64,000 nt of DNA from Pseudomonas koreensis (GCF_012986595.1 NZ_JAAQYM010000002.1:496001-560000); one strand, 5' to 3'; counted from the stretch's first letter, positions 16,623 through 27,595 are shown. Notes: a model not told the origin generated them from the sequence alone. Numbers and translations: made by a program.

Positions 16623-17879
16623 ATGACCACGGAAAAAGTTAAGTACGGCGTCCATTCCGAAGCCGGCAAACTGCGCAAAGTCATGGTTTGCTCCCCAGGC
16701 TTGGCCCACCAGCGGCTGACCCCGAACAACTGCGATGAACTGCTGTTCGACGACGTGCTGTGGGTCGCCCAGGCCAAACGCGACCACTTCGACTTCGTGA
16801 CCAAAATGCGTGAGCGCGGCATCGACGTGCTGGAAATGCACAACCTGCTGACCGACATCGTCGCCATCCCGGAAGCGCTGGACTGGATTCTTGATCGCAA
16901 GGTCACCGCCGATTCGGTGGGCCTGGGCCTGATCAGCGAAGTCAAATCCTGGCTGAAAAGCCTTGAGCCACGGCACATCGCCGAATACCTGATTGGTGGC
17001 GTGTCCGCCGATGATCTGCCGGACAGCTTCGGTGGCAAGACCATCCAGATGTTCCGCGACTTTCTCGGCCACTCGAGCTTCATCCTGCCGCCGCTGCCGA
17101 ATACCCAGTTCACCCGCGACACTACCTGCTGGATCTACGGCGGCGTCACCCTGAACCCGATGTACTGGCCGGCGCGCCGTCAGGAAACCCTGCTGACCAC
17201 CGCCATCTACAAATTCCACCCGCAGTTCACTAACGCCGATTTCGAGATCTGGTACGGCGACCCGGACAAGGACCACGGCAGCTCGACCCTGGAAGGCGGC
17301 GACGTGATGCCGATCGGCAACGGCGTGGTGTTGATCGGTATGGGCGAACGCTCATCCCGGCAGGCCATCGGCCAACTGGCGCTGAACCTGTTCAAGAACA
17401 AGGCCGTGGAAAAAGTCATCGTCGCCGGCCTGCCGAAGTCCCGCGCGGCGATGCACCTGGACACCGTGTTCAGCTTCTGCGATCGCGACCTCGTGACGAT
17501 TTTCCCGGAAGTGGTGAACCAGATCGTCGCCTTCACCCTGCGGCCTGACGAAAGCAAACAGGGCGGCATCGACATTCGCCGCGAAGAAACCAACTTCCTC
17601 GACACCGTCGCCAAAGCCCTCAACCTGCCGAAGCTGCGCGTGGTGGAAACCGGCGGCAACAGCTTCGCCGCCGAACGCGAACAATGGGACGACGGTAACA
17701 ACGTGGTGGCCGTGGAACCGGGCGTGGTCATCGGCTACGACCGCAACACCTACACCAACACCCTGCTGCGCAAGGCCGGCGTGGAGGTCATCACCATCAG
17801 CGCCGGTGAACTGGGCCGCGGCCGTGGCGGCGGCCACTGCATGACCTGCCCGATCATCCGCGACCCGATCGATTACTAA
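16623..17879 (+). CDS. arcA: Arginine deiminase
   Basis: Hydrolyses arginine to citrulline and ammonia, the first step of the ADI pathway in the cytoplasm. The product is 418 residues, the length of the P. aeruginosa enzyme. [20 protein letters not shown] lies mid-chain. [20 protein letters not shown] carries catalytic-site residues. The C-terminal [19 protein letters not shown] places the catalytic cysteine at C406. The ATG at 16623 follows GGAGGATCTGAA, and the open frame to 16602 is only a short spurious extension. A long hairpin element separates it from arcB, which may lower or uncouple downstream expression. Confidence 0.97.
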   Translation: MTTEKVKYGVHSEAGKLRKVMVCSPGLAHQRLTPNNCDELLFDDVLWVAQAKRDHFDFVTKMRERGIDVLEMHNLLTDIVAIPEALDWILDRKVTADSVGLGLISEVKSWLKSLEPRHIAEYLIGGVSADDLPDSFGGKTIQMFRDFLGHSSFILPPLPNTQFTRDTTCWIYGGVTLNPMYWPARRQETLLTTAIYKFHPQFTNADFEIWYGDPDKDHGSSTLEGGDVMPIGNGVVLIGMGERSSRQAIGQLALNLFKNKAVEKVIVAGLPKSRAAMHLDTVFSFCDRDLVTIFPEVVNQIVAFTLRPDESKQGGIDIRREETNFLDTVAKALNLPKLRVVETGGNSFAAEREQWDDGNNVVAVEPGVVIGYDRNTYTNTLLRKAGVEVITISAGELGRGRGGGHCMTCPIIRDPIDY

Positions 17880-17897
17880 CTTTTTTCTTAACACGAC

Positions 17898-18037
17898 CCG
17901 GCGCTGTGAAAGCGTAGCGAGCGAAGGAAAGACAAGGCAAAAACAGGCGAGGAAGCGGAGTTTACTGGTTGTAAATGAGCATTCCGAGCCTGTTTTTAAC
18001 GCAGTATTTCCGAGCGCAGTAGCTTTCACAGTGTCGG
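17898..18037. repeat. 140-nt imperfect palindrome between arcA and arcB
   Basis: CCGGCGCTGTGAAAGC at 17898 can pair with GCTTTCACAGTGTCGGG near 18022-18038. An inner AAAAACAGGC...GAGTTTAC block pairs with GTAAATGAGC...GCCTGTTTTT, leaving a 5-nt loop. Almost the whole intergenic space folds on itself. It looks like a dispersed small repeat of Pseudomonas (from memory), inserted in the operon or acting as an RNA processing or stability element. Confidence 0.75.
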
Positions 18038-18052
18038 GCAAGGAGATCCATC

Positions 18053-19063
18053 ATGGCTTTTAATATTCACAACCGTAACCTGCTCAGCCTGGAACACCAC
18101 ACTCCACGTGAGCTGCGTTACCTGCTCGACCTGTCCCGCGACCTGAAACGCGCCAAGTACACCGGCACAGAGCAGCAACACCTGAAGGGCAACAACATCG
18201 CCCTGATCTTCGAAAAAACCTCGACCCGTACCCGCTGCGCGTTCGAAGTGGCGGCCTACGACCAAGGCGCCAACGTCACCTACATCGACCCGAACTCCTC
18301 GCAGATCGGCCACAAGGAAAGCATGAAAGACACGGCCCGCGTGCTGGGTCGCATGTATGACGCCATCGAGTACCGTGGCTTCAAACAGGAAATCGTCGAA
18401 GAACTGGCGAAGTTCGCTGGCGTGCCGGTGTTCAACGGCCTGACCGATGAATATCACCCGACCCAAATGATCGCCGACGTGCTGACCATGCGTGAGCACG
18501 CCGACAAGCCGATCCACGAGATCAGCTACGCCTACCTCGGCGATGCGCGTAACAACATGGGTAATTCGCTGCTGCTGGTCGGCGCCAAACTCGGCATGGA
18601 CGTGCGCATCTGCGCGCCGAAAGCGCTGTGGCCGCATGACGATCTGGTCGAGCGCTGCCACAAATACGCGGAAGAAAGCGGCGCACGCATCACCCTGACC
18701 GAGGATCCGAAAGCCGCGGTCAAAGGCGTCGACTTCATCCACACCGATGTCTGGGTGTCGATGGGCGAACCGGTGGAGGCGTGGGCCGAGCGTATCCAGC
18801 AACTGCTGCCGTACCAGGTCAACAAAGAGCTGATGAAGGCCACCGGCAACCCACGCACCAAGTTCATGCACTGCCTGCCGGCGTTCCACAACAGCGACAC
18901 CAAGGTCGGCAAACAGATCGCCGAACAGTATCCGCACTTGGCCAACGGCATCGAAGTGACCGACGACGTGTTCGAGTCGCCAGCCTGCATCGCCTTCGAG
19001 CAAGCGGAAAACCGCATGCACACCATCAAGGCGATCCTGGTCTCGACCCTGGCTGATCTATAA
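18053..19063 (+). CDS. arcB: Ornithine carbamoyltransferase, catabolic
   Basis: Phosphorolyses citrulline to ornithine and carbamoyl phosphate in the ADI pathway. The product is 336 residues, as in P. aeruginosa ArcB. The carbamoyl-phosphate motif [13 protein letters not shown] (about 53-65) is present, as are [12 protein letters not shown] (as [14 protein letters not shown], residues about 132-145) and the C-terminal [14 protein letters not shown]. The ATG at 18053 follows AAGGAGATCC. The context of arcA upstream and arcC downstream marks it as the catabolic and not the biosynthetic (argF) enzyme. Confidence 0.97.
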   Translation: MAFNIHNRNLLSLEHHTPRELRYLLDLSRDLKRAKYTGTEQQHLKGNNIALIFEKTSTRTRCAFEVAAYDQGANVTYIDPNSSQIGHKESMKDTARVLGRMYDAIEYRGFKQEIVEELAKFAGVPVFNGLTDEYHPTQMIADVLTMREHADKPIHEISYAYLGDARNNMGNSLLLVGAKLGMDVRICAPKALWPHDDLVERCHKYAEESGARITLTEDPKAAVKGVDFIHTDVWVSMGEPVEAWAERIQQLLPYQVNKELMKATGNPRTKFMHCLPAFHNSDTKVGKQIAEQYPHLANGIEVTDDVFESPACIAFEQAENRMHTIKAILVSTLADL

Positions 19064-19096
19064 AAGCTGATCGGGATTTCCTGATCGACCACTGAC

Positions 19097-19183
19097 CTGT
19101 AGGAGCTGCCGAAGGCTGCGATCTTTTGATCTGTTTTTCTACAATCAAAGTCAAAAGATCGCAGCCTTCGGCAGCTCCTACAG
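19097..19183. repeat. Palindromic repeat, GAGCTGCCGAAGG type, arcB-arcC gap
   Basis: CTGTAGGAGCTGCCGAAGG at 19097 pairs with the complement ending at 19183. It lies inside the arc operon, in a 149-bp gap. Confidence 0.9.
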
Positions 19184-19212
19184 GGGTTAACGAACTCTGA
19201 AAGGATTGCACC

Positions 19213-20142
19213 ATGCGTATCGTCGTAGCTCTGGGCGGTAACGCCCTGCTCCGCCGTGGCGAACCGATGACCGCTGACAACCAGCGCGCCAACATCCGCA
19301 TCGCCACCGAGCAAATCGCCAAGATCCATCCCGGCAACCAACTGGTCATCGCCCACGGCAATGGCCCGCAAGTCGGCCTGCTGTCGCTGCAAGCGGCGGC
19401 CTATACCTCCGTCACCCCTTACCCGCTGGACGTGCTCGGCGCCGAAACCGAAGGCATGATCGGCTACATCATCGAACAGGAACTGGGCAACCTGCTGGAC
19501 TTCGAAGTGCCGTTCGCCACCCTGCTGACCCAGGTCGAAGTCGACGCCAACGATCCGGCCTTCAAAAACCCGACCAAACCGATCGGCCCGGTCTACGAGA
19601 AGGCCGAAGCCGAAAAACTCGCCGCCGAAAAAGGCTGGGCCATCGCGGCGGACGGCGACAAGTTCCGCCGCGTGGTCGCCAGTCCACGGCCGAAACGCAT
19701 CTTCGAAATCCGTCCGATCAAGTGGCTGCTGGACAAGGGCAGCATCGTCATCTGCGCCGGTGGCGGCGGCATCCCGACCATGTACGACGAGCACCGCCAC
19801 CTAAAAGGCATCGAGGCGGTGATCGACAAGGACCTGTGCTCCTCGCTGCTCGCCGAGCAACTGGAGGCCGACTTGCTGGTGATCGCCACCGACGTCAACG
19901 CGGCGTTCATCGATTTCGGCAAACCGAGCCAGAAAGCCATCGCCGAGGCGCATCCGGATGAACTCGAACGATTGGGTTTTGCCGCGGGGTCCATGGGACC
20001 AAAGGTTCAGGCAGCCTGCGAATTCGCGCGCCATACTGGCAAGGTTGCGGTGATCGGCTCGCTGGCGGACATCGAAGCCATCGTCCAGGGCACCGCCGGT
20101 ACTCGCGTCAGCACCGCGAAGCCGGGCATCAGCTATCGATAA
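19213..20142 (+). CDS. arcC: Carbamate kinase
   Basis: Transfers phosphate from carbamoyl phosphate to ADP, yielding the ATP of the ADI pathway. The product is 309 residues, normal for the family. It opens with [18 protein letters not shown], an amino-acid-kinase nucleotide motif. [10 protein letters not shown] lies at about 50-60, [10 protein letters not shown] at about 180 and [13 protein letters not shown] near 260. The start ATG at 19213 follows GAAAGGATTG. It is the last enzyme gene of the arc operon, and a weak hairpin terminator comes 14 bp after the stop. Confidence 0.96.
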   Translation: MRIVVALGGNALLRRGEPMTADNQRANIRIATEQIAKIHPGNQLVIAHGNGPQVGLLSLQAAAYTSVTPYPLDVLGAETEGMIGYIIEQELGNLLDFEVPFATLLTQVEVDANDPAFKNPTKPIGPVYEKAEAEKLAAEKGWAIAADGDKFRRVVASPRPKRIFEIRPIKWLLDKGSIVICAGGGGIPTMYDEHRHLKGIEAVIDKDLCSSLLAEQLEADLLVIATDVNAAFIDFGKPSQKAIAEAHPDELERLGFAAGSMGPKVQAACEFARHTGKVAVIGSLADIEAIVQGTAGTRVSTAKPGISYR

Positions 20143-20155
20143 TTAGAAACTCCGG

Positions 20156-20181
20156 GGGCAGACTCAGGGTCTGCCCTTCTC
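20156..20181 (+). terminator. Weak terminator or attenuator after arcC
   Basis: The stem GGGCAGAC/GTCTGCCC with a 5-nt loop is followed by TTCTC and not a full T run. Read-through into the next gene is plausible. Confidence 0.55.
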
Positions 20182-20204
20182 CCATGCCTTGAAAGGAGAA
20201 ACCC

Positions 20205-20567
20205 ATGGCCCAGTTTGAACCCGGTCATTTGCATATCGAGCGGCACGCGTTGACCGACGACGACGTCAACTACAACGTGTGCCTCGACTATGAAATGTTC
20301 ACCGATCCGGAAAAAGGCAAAGGGATGCAGTTCACTCTGCATGGAAAAATGCAGGGCAAAGACGTGAAGGAAACGTTTTTCCTGCCCAAGGAAGAGGTTT
20401 ACAACTTCGCCCGCGACGTGACCCGGATCGCCGAAAAATACGGGATTCCCAAGACCCACAGCCAGATCAGCTCGGTTCACAAACATTACGACATGATGTT
20501 TGAAGACATCCGCAAGCAGTTGGATATGCATTCCGGTGATCCGGTCAATCTTGAGCACTTCGAATAA
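20205..20567 (+). CDS. Small conserved protein, DUF5064-like
   Basis: 120-residue soluble, acidic protein without signal peptide or membrane segments. It resembles the Pseudomonas DUF5064 family as remembered, and no function is known. Visible features are a His/Asp-rich N-terminus (HLHIERHALTDDDVNYNVCL), a beta-type core and C-terminal helical segments (FARDVTRIAEKYGIP). A strong ribosome site (GAAAGGAGAAACCC) precedes the ATG at 20205. Its position 62 bp after arcC suggests partial co-expression with the ADI pathway, but that is inference. A repeat follows it. Confidence 0.8.
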   Translation: MAQFEPGHLHIERHALTDDDVNYNVCLDYEMFTDPEKGKGMQFTLHGKMQGKDVKETFFLPKEEVYNFARDVTRIAEKYGIPKTHSQISSVHKHYDMMFEDIRKQLDMHSGDPVNLEHFE

Positions 20568-20574
20568 CCCCGGA

Positions 20575-20655
20575 ATCAAAAGCTCGCAGCCTTCGGCAGC
20601 GCCTGCATTTATCGCGTTTCTCTGTAGGAGCTGCCGAAGGCTGCGATCTTTTGAT
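20575..20655. repeat. Repeat pair, GAGCTGCCGAAGG type, inverted order
   Basis: ATCAAAAGCTCGCAGCC... precedes TGTAGGAGCTGCCGAAGG..., so the arms are in the opposite order to the other copies and differ by a few bases from each other. Confidence 0.8.
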
Positions 20656-20725
20656 CTGATTTCACCATTGCCCCGCCCCAAGGCATACTTGCCACCCTCC
20701 GCTCTGCAGAACACTGAACCGCCCC

Positions 20726-22234
20726 ATGCGTATCCACGTCAGCTTCATCGACCGCGTCGGCATCACCCAGGAAGTCCTGGCTATCCTCGGTGGGCGCAAT
20801 CTCAATCTGGATGCCGTGGAGATGATCCCGCCCAACGTCTACATCGACGCCCCGACGTTGAGCCCGCAAGTGCTCGAAGAACTCAAAGATGCGTTGTTTC
20901 GGGTGCGCGGTGTAGAAGCGATCACCGTGGTCGACATCCTCCCCGGTCAGCGTCGGCACTTGCAACTCGATGCCCTGCTCGCGGCGATGACCGATCCGGT
21001 GCTGGCGCTCGACAGCGCGGGCAAGGTGCTGCTGGCCAACCCGGCATTGATTGCGTTGTACGGCCGCGAACCGGCGGGCGAAAGCGTGTCTGAGCTGTTC
21101 AACGATCCCGGCCTGCTCGACACTCTGCTCGAACAAGGCTTTCGCCTGCCGCTGCGGGAAATCACCGTCAACGGCCAGACTTTGCTGCTGGACGCCACGC
21201 CGATCACTGACGCTGGCGCCCTGCTCACCTTGTATCAACCGAACCGCATCGGCGAACAACTCTCGGCGTTGCACCACGACCATGCTGAAGGTTTCGATGC
21301 GCTGCTCGGCGAATCCCCGGCGATCCGCACCCTCAAGGCCCGCGCACAACGGGTCGCGGCCCTTGATGCACCGCTGCTGATTCAAGGCGAAACCGGCACC
21401 GGTAAAGAGCTGGTGGCCCGTGCCTGCCACGCCATCAGTGCGCGGCACAGTGCGCCGTTCCTGGCCTTGAACTGCGCGGCGCTGCCGGAGAACCTCGCCG
21501 AGAGCGAACTGTTCGGCTACGCTCCCGGTGCCTTCACAGGCGCACAACGAGGCGGCAAACCGGGGCTGATGGAACTGGCCAACCAGGGCACGGTGTTCCT
21601 CGACGAGATCGGCGAGATGTCGCCGTACTTGCAGGCCAAGTTATTGCGTTTTCTGAATGACGGCAGTTTCCGTCGGGTCGGCGGTGATCGCGAGGTCAAG
21701 GTCAACGTGCGGATCCTCAGCGCCACCCACCGCGACCTGGAAAAAATGGTCAGCGAAGGCCTGTTCCGCGAAGACCTGTTCTATCGCCTCAATGTGCTCA
21801 ACGTCGAAGTGCCGCCACTGCGCGAACGCGGTCAGGACATCCTGCTGCTGGCGCGCTATTTCATGCAGCAGGCCTGCGCGCAGATCCAGCGTCCGGTCTG
21901 CCGCCTCGCCCCCGGTACCTATCCGGCGCTGCTCGGCAATCGCTGGCCGGGCAACGTGCGGCAACTGCAGAACGTGATCTTCCGCGCCGCCGCGATCTGC
22001 GAAAGCAGCCTGGTCGATATCGGTGATCTCGACATCGCCGGCACCTCCGTGGCGCGCCAGACCGACAGCGACGTCGACAGCCTCGAACAAGCCGTCGAGT
22101 CGTTCGAAAAGTCGCTGCTGGAAAAGCTCTACGTCAGCTACCCCTCCACCCGCCAACTGGCCAGCCGACTGCAAACCTCGCACACGGCGATTGCCCATCG
22201 CCTGCGCAAGTACGGCATTCCCAACAAACCCTGA
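20726..22234 (+). CDS. gcsR: Sigma54 enhancer-binding regulator, TyrR-like, of glycine cleavage
   Basis: Activator of sigma54 promoters, most likely responding to glycine and switching on the gcvH operon next door. The product is 502 residues. An ACT domain occupies about 1-75 (MRIHVSFIDRVGITQEVLAI) and a PAS domain about 80-190. The AAA+ domain at about 205-440 has Walker A GETGTGKE and the sigma54-contact motif GAFTGA. A C-terminal Fis-type helix-turn-helix ends RLRKYGIPNKP. TyrR/PhhR has the same architecture, but the neighbour genes and three GcsR-type sites upstream of gcvH favour GcsR (PA2449-like). It is divided from gcvH by a repeat and a 450-bp control region. Confidence 0.88.
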   Translation: MRIHVSFIDRVGITQEVLAILGGRNLNLDAVEMIPPNVYIDAPTLSPQVLEELKDALFRVRGVEAITVVDILPGQRRHLQLDALLAAMTDPVLALDSAGKVLLANPALIALYGREPAGESVSELFNDPGLLDTLLEQGFRLPLREITVNGQTLLLDATPITDAGALLTLYQPNRIGEQLSALHHDHAEGFDALLGESPAIRTLKARAQRVAALDAPLLIQGETGTGKELVARACHAISARHSAPFLALNCAALPENLAESELFGYAPGAFTGAQRGGKPGLMELANQGTVFLDEIGEMSPYLQAKLLRFLNDGSFRRVGGDREVKVNVRILSATHRDLEKMVSEGLFREDLFYRLNVLNVEVPPLRERGQDILLLARYFMQQACAQIQRPVCRLAPGTYPALLGNRWPGNVRQLQNVIFRAAAICESSLVDIGDLDIAGTSVARQTDSDVDSLEQAVESFEKSLLEKLYVSYPSTRQLASRLQTSHTAIAHRLRKYGIPNKP

Positions 22235-22269
22235 AGACAATGCAAATTCCCCGTGTGGGAAATACCCCC

Positions 22270-22358
22270 TGTGGGAGCGAGCCTGCTCGCGAAAGCGGTA
22301 TATCAGCAAAATCATTGTCGACTGACACACCCTCTTCGCGAGCAGGCTCGCTCCCACA
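22270..22358. repeat. Palindromic repeat, GTGGGAGCGAGCCTGCTCGCGAA type
   Basis: TGTGGGAGCGAGCCTGCTCG at 22270 is mirrored by the complement ending at 22358. It sits just after gcsR and upstream of its binding sites. Confidence 0.9.
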
Positions 22359-22403
22359 AGGTTATGTGGCGGATTCGAAATCCGTTCAAAAACGACCTCC
22401 ATC

Positions 22404-22421
22404 TGTACTGAAAGCGCTACA
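22404..22421. promoter_or_regulatory. GcsR-type operator 1 upstream of gcvH
   Basis: TGTACTGAAAGCGCTACA fits the two-half, 4-bp-spacer layout known for GcsR (TGTAACG-N4-CGTTCCG). The right half CGCTACA equals that of sites 2 and 3. It ends 1 bp before site 2. Confidence 0.7.
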
Positions 22422-22422
22422 G

Positions 22423-22440
22423 CGGAACGATATCGCTACA
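22423..22440. promoter_or_regulatory. GcsR-type operator 2 upstream of gcvH
   Basis: CGGAACGATATCGCTACA is, on the other strand, TGTAGCG-N4-CGTTCCG, one base from the published P. aeruginosa consensus as remembered. Confidence 0.78.
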
Positions 22441-22503
22441 CCCTCCTCCGATCACCGCTGTGCAAGGCTTTGATCCGCTTCAGCTTTTCTCTTTGCCCCA
22501 AGC

Positions 22504-22521
22504 TGTAGCGATTTCGCTACA
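22504..22521. promoter_or_regulatory. GcsR-type operator 3 upstream of gcvH
   Basis: TGTAGCGATTTCGCTACA has perfectly palindromic outer 7-mers. It lies 65 bp before the -24 element, a normal distance for an enhancer site. Confidence 0.78.
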
Positions 22522-22585
22522 GGGGCTCGATTCCCAACACTCCCCAAGATAGCTAACCGTATGATTTATATAGATAAATCCAAGA

Positions 22586-22601
22586 TGGCCGCGTTCTTGC
22601 T
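22586..22601 (+). promoter_or_regulatory. Sigma54 promoter (-24/-12) of the gcv operon
   Basis: TGGCCGCGTTCTTGCT has GG and GC exactly 10 bp apart, matching TGGC-N7-TTGCT. The predicted start lies near 22612, leaving a leader of about 74 nt before gcvH. Confidence 0.85.
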
Positions 22602-22685
22602 AAGTAACCGCTCATAAAATCAGGGCTTTCCCGCCCAAGCCTTCCACCGCGTCCACCAGACGAGTCTGGCCCCTTAGGAGTTTCC

Positions 22686-23069
22686 ATGAGCGAGTTGCGT
22701 TTTACTGAAGATCACGAATGGCTGCGCACTGAAGCTGACGGCAGCGTTACGGTCGGCATCACCGCTTTCGCGCAGAACGCCCTGGGCGACGTGGTGTTCG
22801 TGCAACTGCCTGAACTGCAGGCTTATGAAAAAGGCGCTGAAGCCGCCACCGTGGAATCGGTAAAAGCCGCCAGCGGCGTGTACATGCCGCTGGACGGTGA
22901 CGTGCTGGAAGTGAACCCGGCACTGGAAGATGCCCCGGAACTGGTCAACGAAGATCCGCTGGGCGAAGGCTGGTTCTTCCGCTTCCAGCCAAGCGACGCC
23001 GCCGCTGTCGGCAAACTGCTGGATCAGGACGCCTACGACCGTCTGATCAAAGCCCAAGCCGAAGCCTGA
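22686..23069 (+). CDS. gcvH: Glycine cleavage system H protein
   Basis: Lipoyl-carrier protein that shuttles the aminomethyl group between the P, T and L proteins. The product is 127 residues. The lipoyl-attachment lysine is K60 in [12 protein letters not shown]. The conserved N-terminus (FTEDHEWLR) and the C-terminal [12 protein letters not shown] are intact. The start at 22686 follows AGGAGTTTCC. It is the first gene of the operon and is transcribed from the sigma54 promoter at 22586. gcvP follows after 11 bp. The sigma54/GcsR-controlled set corresponds to gcvH2 of P. aeruginosa, and a second unlinked gcv set may exist. Confidence 0.96.
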   Translation: MSELRFTEDHEWLRTEADGSVTVGITAFAQNALGDVVFVQLPELQAYEKGAEAATVESVKAASGVYMPLDGDVLEVNPALEDAPELVNEDPLGEGWFFRFQPSDAAAVGKLLDQDAYDRLIKAQAEA

Positions 23070-23080
23070 GGAACACCGAC

Positions 23081-25933
23081 ATGACTCAAGTAAACCTTGG
23101 CACCGCCAACGAATTCATCGCCCGTCACATCGGCCCGCGCGCCGGTGACGAGCAAGCCATGCTCAACAGCCTCGGTTTCGATTCGCTCGAAGCCCTGAGC
23201 GCCAGCGTCATCCCGGAAAGCATCAAGGGCACCAGCGTGCTCGGCATGGACGACGGCCTCAGCGAAGCCGACGCCCTGGCGATGATCAAATCCATCGCCG
23301 GCAAAAACCAGTTGTTCAAGACCTACATCGGCCAGGGCTACTACAACTGCCACACGCCGTCGCCGATCCTGCGCAATCTGCTGGAAAACCCGGCCTGGTA
23401 CACCGCTTACACCCCGTACCAGCCGGAAATCTCCCAGGGCCGTCTCGAAGCGCTGCTGAACTTCCAGACGATGATCAGCGACCTCACCGGCCTGCCGATC
23501 GCCAACGCCTCCTTGCTCGACGAAGCCACCGCCGCTGCCGAAGCCATGACCTTCTGCAAACGCCTGAGCAAGAACAAGGGCAGCCATCAATTCTTCGCCT
23601 CGATCCACAGCCACCCGCAAACCCTCGACGTGCTGCGCACCCGTGCCGAGCCGCTGGGCATTGAAGTGGTTGTCGGCGATGAGCGCGAACTGACCGACGT
23701 CACTCCGTTCTTCGGTGCGCTGCTGCAATACCCGGCGAGCAACGGTGACCTGTTCGACTATCGCGAACTGACCGAGCGCTTCCACGCCGCCAACGCGCTG
23801 GTCGCTGTGGCTGCCGACCTGCTGGCCCTGACCCTGTTGACCGCCCCGGGCGAGTTCGGCGCGGACGTTGCCATCGGTTCGGCACAACGCTTCGGCGTGC
23901 CGCTGGGCTTTGGTGGCCCGCACGCGGCTTACTTCTCTACCAAGGATGCGTTCAAGCGCGACATGCCGGGCCGTCTGGTCGGTGTTTCGGTTGACCGTTT
24001 CGGCAAGCCGGCCCTGCGTCTGGCGATGCAGACCCGCGAGCAACACATCCGCCGCGAGAAGGCCACCTCGAACATCTGCACTGCGCAAGTGCTGCTGGCC
24101 AACATCGCCAGCATGTACGCCGTCTACCACGGCCCGAAAGGCCTGACCCAGATCGCCAACCGCGTACATCACCTCACCGCGATTCTCGCCAAAGGCCTGA
24201 GCGCACTGGGCGCGAAAGTCGAGCAGGCAAGCTTCTTCGACACCCTGACTGTGGCCACCGGCGCACACACCGCCGCGCTGCACGACAAGGCGCACGCTCA
24301 GCAGATCAACCTGCGCGTGATCGATGCCGAGCGTCTGGGCCTGTCGGTGGACGAAACCACCACCCAGGCGGACATCGAAATCCTCTGGGGCCTGTTCGCC
24401 GACGGCAAGACCCTGCCGGACTTCGCTGCGCTGGCCGCTTCGGTGCACAGCACCATCCCGGCGGCGCTGGTGCGTCAGTCGCCGATCCTCAGCCACCCGG
24501 TGTTCAACCGTTATCACTCGGAAACCGAGCTGATGCGCTACCTGCGCAAACTGGCGGACAAGGACCTGGCGCTGGATCGCACCATGATCCCGCTGGGCTC
24601 GTGCACCATGAAACTCAACGCCGCCAGCGAAATGATCCCGGTGACCTGGGCCGAATTCGGCGCCCTGCACCCGTTCGCTCCAGCCGCACAAAGCGCCGGC
24701 TACCAGCAACTGACCTTTGAGCTGGAAGCGATGCTCTGCGCCGCCACCGGTTACGACGCGATCTCGCTGCAACCTAACGCCGGTTCGCAAGGTGAATACG
24801 CCGGCTTGCTGGCGATCCGCGCCTACCACCAGAGCCGTGGCGATGAGCGTCGCGACATCTGCCTGATCCCGTCTTCCGCCCACGGCACCAACCCGGCCAC
24901 CGCCAACATGGCCGGCATGCGCGTAGTCGTGACCGCGTGCGATGCGCGCGGCAACGTCGACATCGAAGACCTGCGCGCCAAAGCCATCGAGCACCGCGAA
25001 CACCTCGCCGCGCTGATGATCACCTACCCGTCGACCCACGGTGTGTTCGAAGAAGGTATCCGCGAAATCTGCGGGATCATTCACGACAACGGCGGCCAGG
25101 TGTACATCGACGGCGCCAACATGAACGCGATGGTCGGCCTCTGCGCACCGGGCAAGTTCGGCGGCGACGTTTCGCACCTGAACCTGCACAAGACGTTCTG
25201 CATTCCGCACGGCGGTGGCGGCCCGGGCGTCGGCCCGATCGGCGTCAAATCGCACCTGACGCCGTTCCTGCCGGGCCATGGCCAGATGGAACGCAAAGAA
25301 GGCGCGGTGTGCGCTGCACCGTTCGGCAGCGCGAGCATTCTGCCGATCACCTGGATGTACATTCGCATGATGGGTGGCGCGGGTCTCAAGCGTGCTTCGC
25401 AACTGGCGATCCTCAACGCCAACTACATTTCCCGTCGTCTGGAAGAGCACTACCCGGTGCTGTACACCGGCAGCAACGGCCTGGTCGCGCACGAATGTAT
25501 CCTCGACCTGCGTCCGCTGAAAGACAGCAGCGGCATCAGCGTCGATGACGTTGCCAAGCGTCTGATCGACTTCGGCTTCCACGCCCCGACCATGTCGTTC
25601 CCGGTCGCGGGCACGCTGATGATCGAGCCGACCGAAAGCGAATCCAAGGAAGAGCTGGATCGCTTCTGCGACGCCATGATCCGCATCCGCGAAGAAATCC
25701 GCGCGGTGGAAAACGGCACGCTGGACAAGGACGACAACCCACTCAAGAACGCTCCGCACACTGCGGCAGAGCTGGTTGGCGAATGGACGCACCCGTACAG
25801 CCGCGAGCAAGCGGTGTATCCGGTGGCGTCGTTGATCGAAGGCAAATACTGGCCGCCGGTCGGTCGCGTCGACAACGTGTTCGGCGACCGCAACCTGGTC
25901 TGCGCCTGCCCGTCGATCGAAAGCTACGCTTAA
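23081..25933 (+). CDS. gcvP: Glycine dehydrogenase (decarboxylating), P protein
   Basis: PLP enzyme that decarboxylates glycine and passes the methylamine to lipoyl-GcvH. The product is 950 residues, the size of single-chain bacterial P proteins. The chain is two homologous halves, the N-terminal one with [16 protein letters not shown] [15 protein letters not shown] at about 85-99. The PLP lysine is K704 in [37 protein letters not shown] near 570-590 is typical. The ATG at 23081 sits 11 bp after gcvH with GAGGAAC upstream. In P. aeruginosa glyA2 comes next. Here a 208-bp gap with a repeat leads directly to sdaA. Confidence 0.97.
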   Translation: MTQVNLGTANEFIARHIGPRAGDEQAMLNSLGFDSLEALSASVIPESIKGTSVLGMDDGLSEADALAMIKSIAGKNQLFKTYIGQGYYNCHTPSPILRNLLENPAWYTAYTPYQPEISQGRLEALLNFQTMISDLTGLPIANASLLDEATAAAEAMTFCKRLSKNKGSHQFFASIHSHPQTLDVLRTRAEPLGIEVVVGDERELTDVTPFFGALLQYPASNGDLFDYRELTERFHAANALVAVAADLLALTLLTAPGEFGADVAIGSAQRFGVPLGFGGPHAAYFSTKDAFKRDMPGRLVGVSVDRFGKPALRLAMQTREQHIRREKATSNICTAQVLLANIASMYAVYHGPKGLTQIANRVHHLTAILAKGLSALGAKVEQASFFDTLTVATGAHTAALHDKAHAQQINLRVIDAERLGLSVDETTTQADIEILWGLFADGKTLPDFAALAASVHSTIPAALVRQSPILSHPVFNRYHSETELMRYLRKLADKDLALDRTMIPLGSCTMKLNAASEMIPVTWAEFGALHPFAPAAQSAGYQQLTFELEAMLCAATGYDAISLQPNAGSQGEYAGLLAIRAYHQSRGDERRDICLIPSSAHGTNPATANMAGMRVVVTACDARGNVDIEDLRAKAIEHREHLAALMITYPSTHGVFEEGIREICGIIHDNGGQVYIDGANMNAMVGLCAPGKFGGDVSHLNLHKTFCIPHGGGGPGVGPIGVKSHLTPFLPGHGQMERKEGAVCAAPFGSASILPITWMYIRMMGGAGLKRASQLAILNANYISRRLEEHYPVLYTGSNGLVAHECILDLRPLKDSSGISVDDVAKRLIDFGFHAPTMSFPVAGTLMIEPTESESKEELDRFCDAMIRIREEIRAVENGTLDKDDNPLKNAPHTAAELVGEWTHPYSREQAVYPVASLIEGKYWPPVGRVDNVFGDRNLVCACPSIESYA

Positions 25934-25986
25934 AAGAACGGAGGGCGGTTCGTCCGCCCCACCGCTCGACCGCTTTATCGCTTTAC

Positions 25987-26080
25987 CTGTAGGAGCTGCC
26001 GAAGGCTGCGATCTTTTGATCCTGGTTTTTTAGAAACAAGATCAAGATCAAAAGATCGCAGCCTTCGGCAGCTCCTACAG
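25987..26080. repeat. Palindromic repeat, GAGCTGCCGAAGG type, gcvP-sdaA gap
   Basis: CTGTAGGAGCTGCCGAAGG at 25987 pairs with the complement ending at 26080. It lies where glyA is found in the related P. aeruginosa operon. Confidence 0.9.
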
Positions 26081-26140
26081 GGCAATCAAACCAGCCTGAT
26101 ATTTCGCCAATTCCTATAACAAGAAACCGGAGAACCACTC

Positions 26141-27517
<1,377 letters not shown>

Positions 27518-27525
27518 TCATTTAA

Positions 27526-27595
27526 CTCCCTCTCCCTCGAGGAGAGGATCGTATTTAGCCCCCTCTCCCTCAGGGAGAGGGCTGGGGTGAGGGGC
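27526..27595. repeat. CCCTCTCCCTCAGGGAGAGGG repeat between sdaA and gcvT
   Basis: Two related CT-rich hairpins lie here: CCCTCTCCCTCGAGGAGAGG and, at 27561-27595, CCCTCTCCCTCAGGGAGAGG followed by GCTGGGGTGAGGGG. This is a well-known dispersed intergenic repeat in many proteobacteria and may attenuate transcription into gcvT. Confidence 0.75.

Noticed and set aside
20726..22234. Naming the regulator phhR/tyrR
   Set aside because: Domain order is the same, but no phhA/phhB genes are near and the adjacent gcv operon carries GcsR-type sites, so gcsR fits better.
23033..25810. 925-residue open frame antisense to gcvP
   Set aside because: It is a shadow of gcvP's third-base GC bias, with Arg/Val/Gly-rich composition and no recognisable motif.
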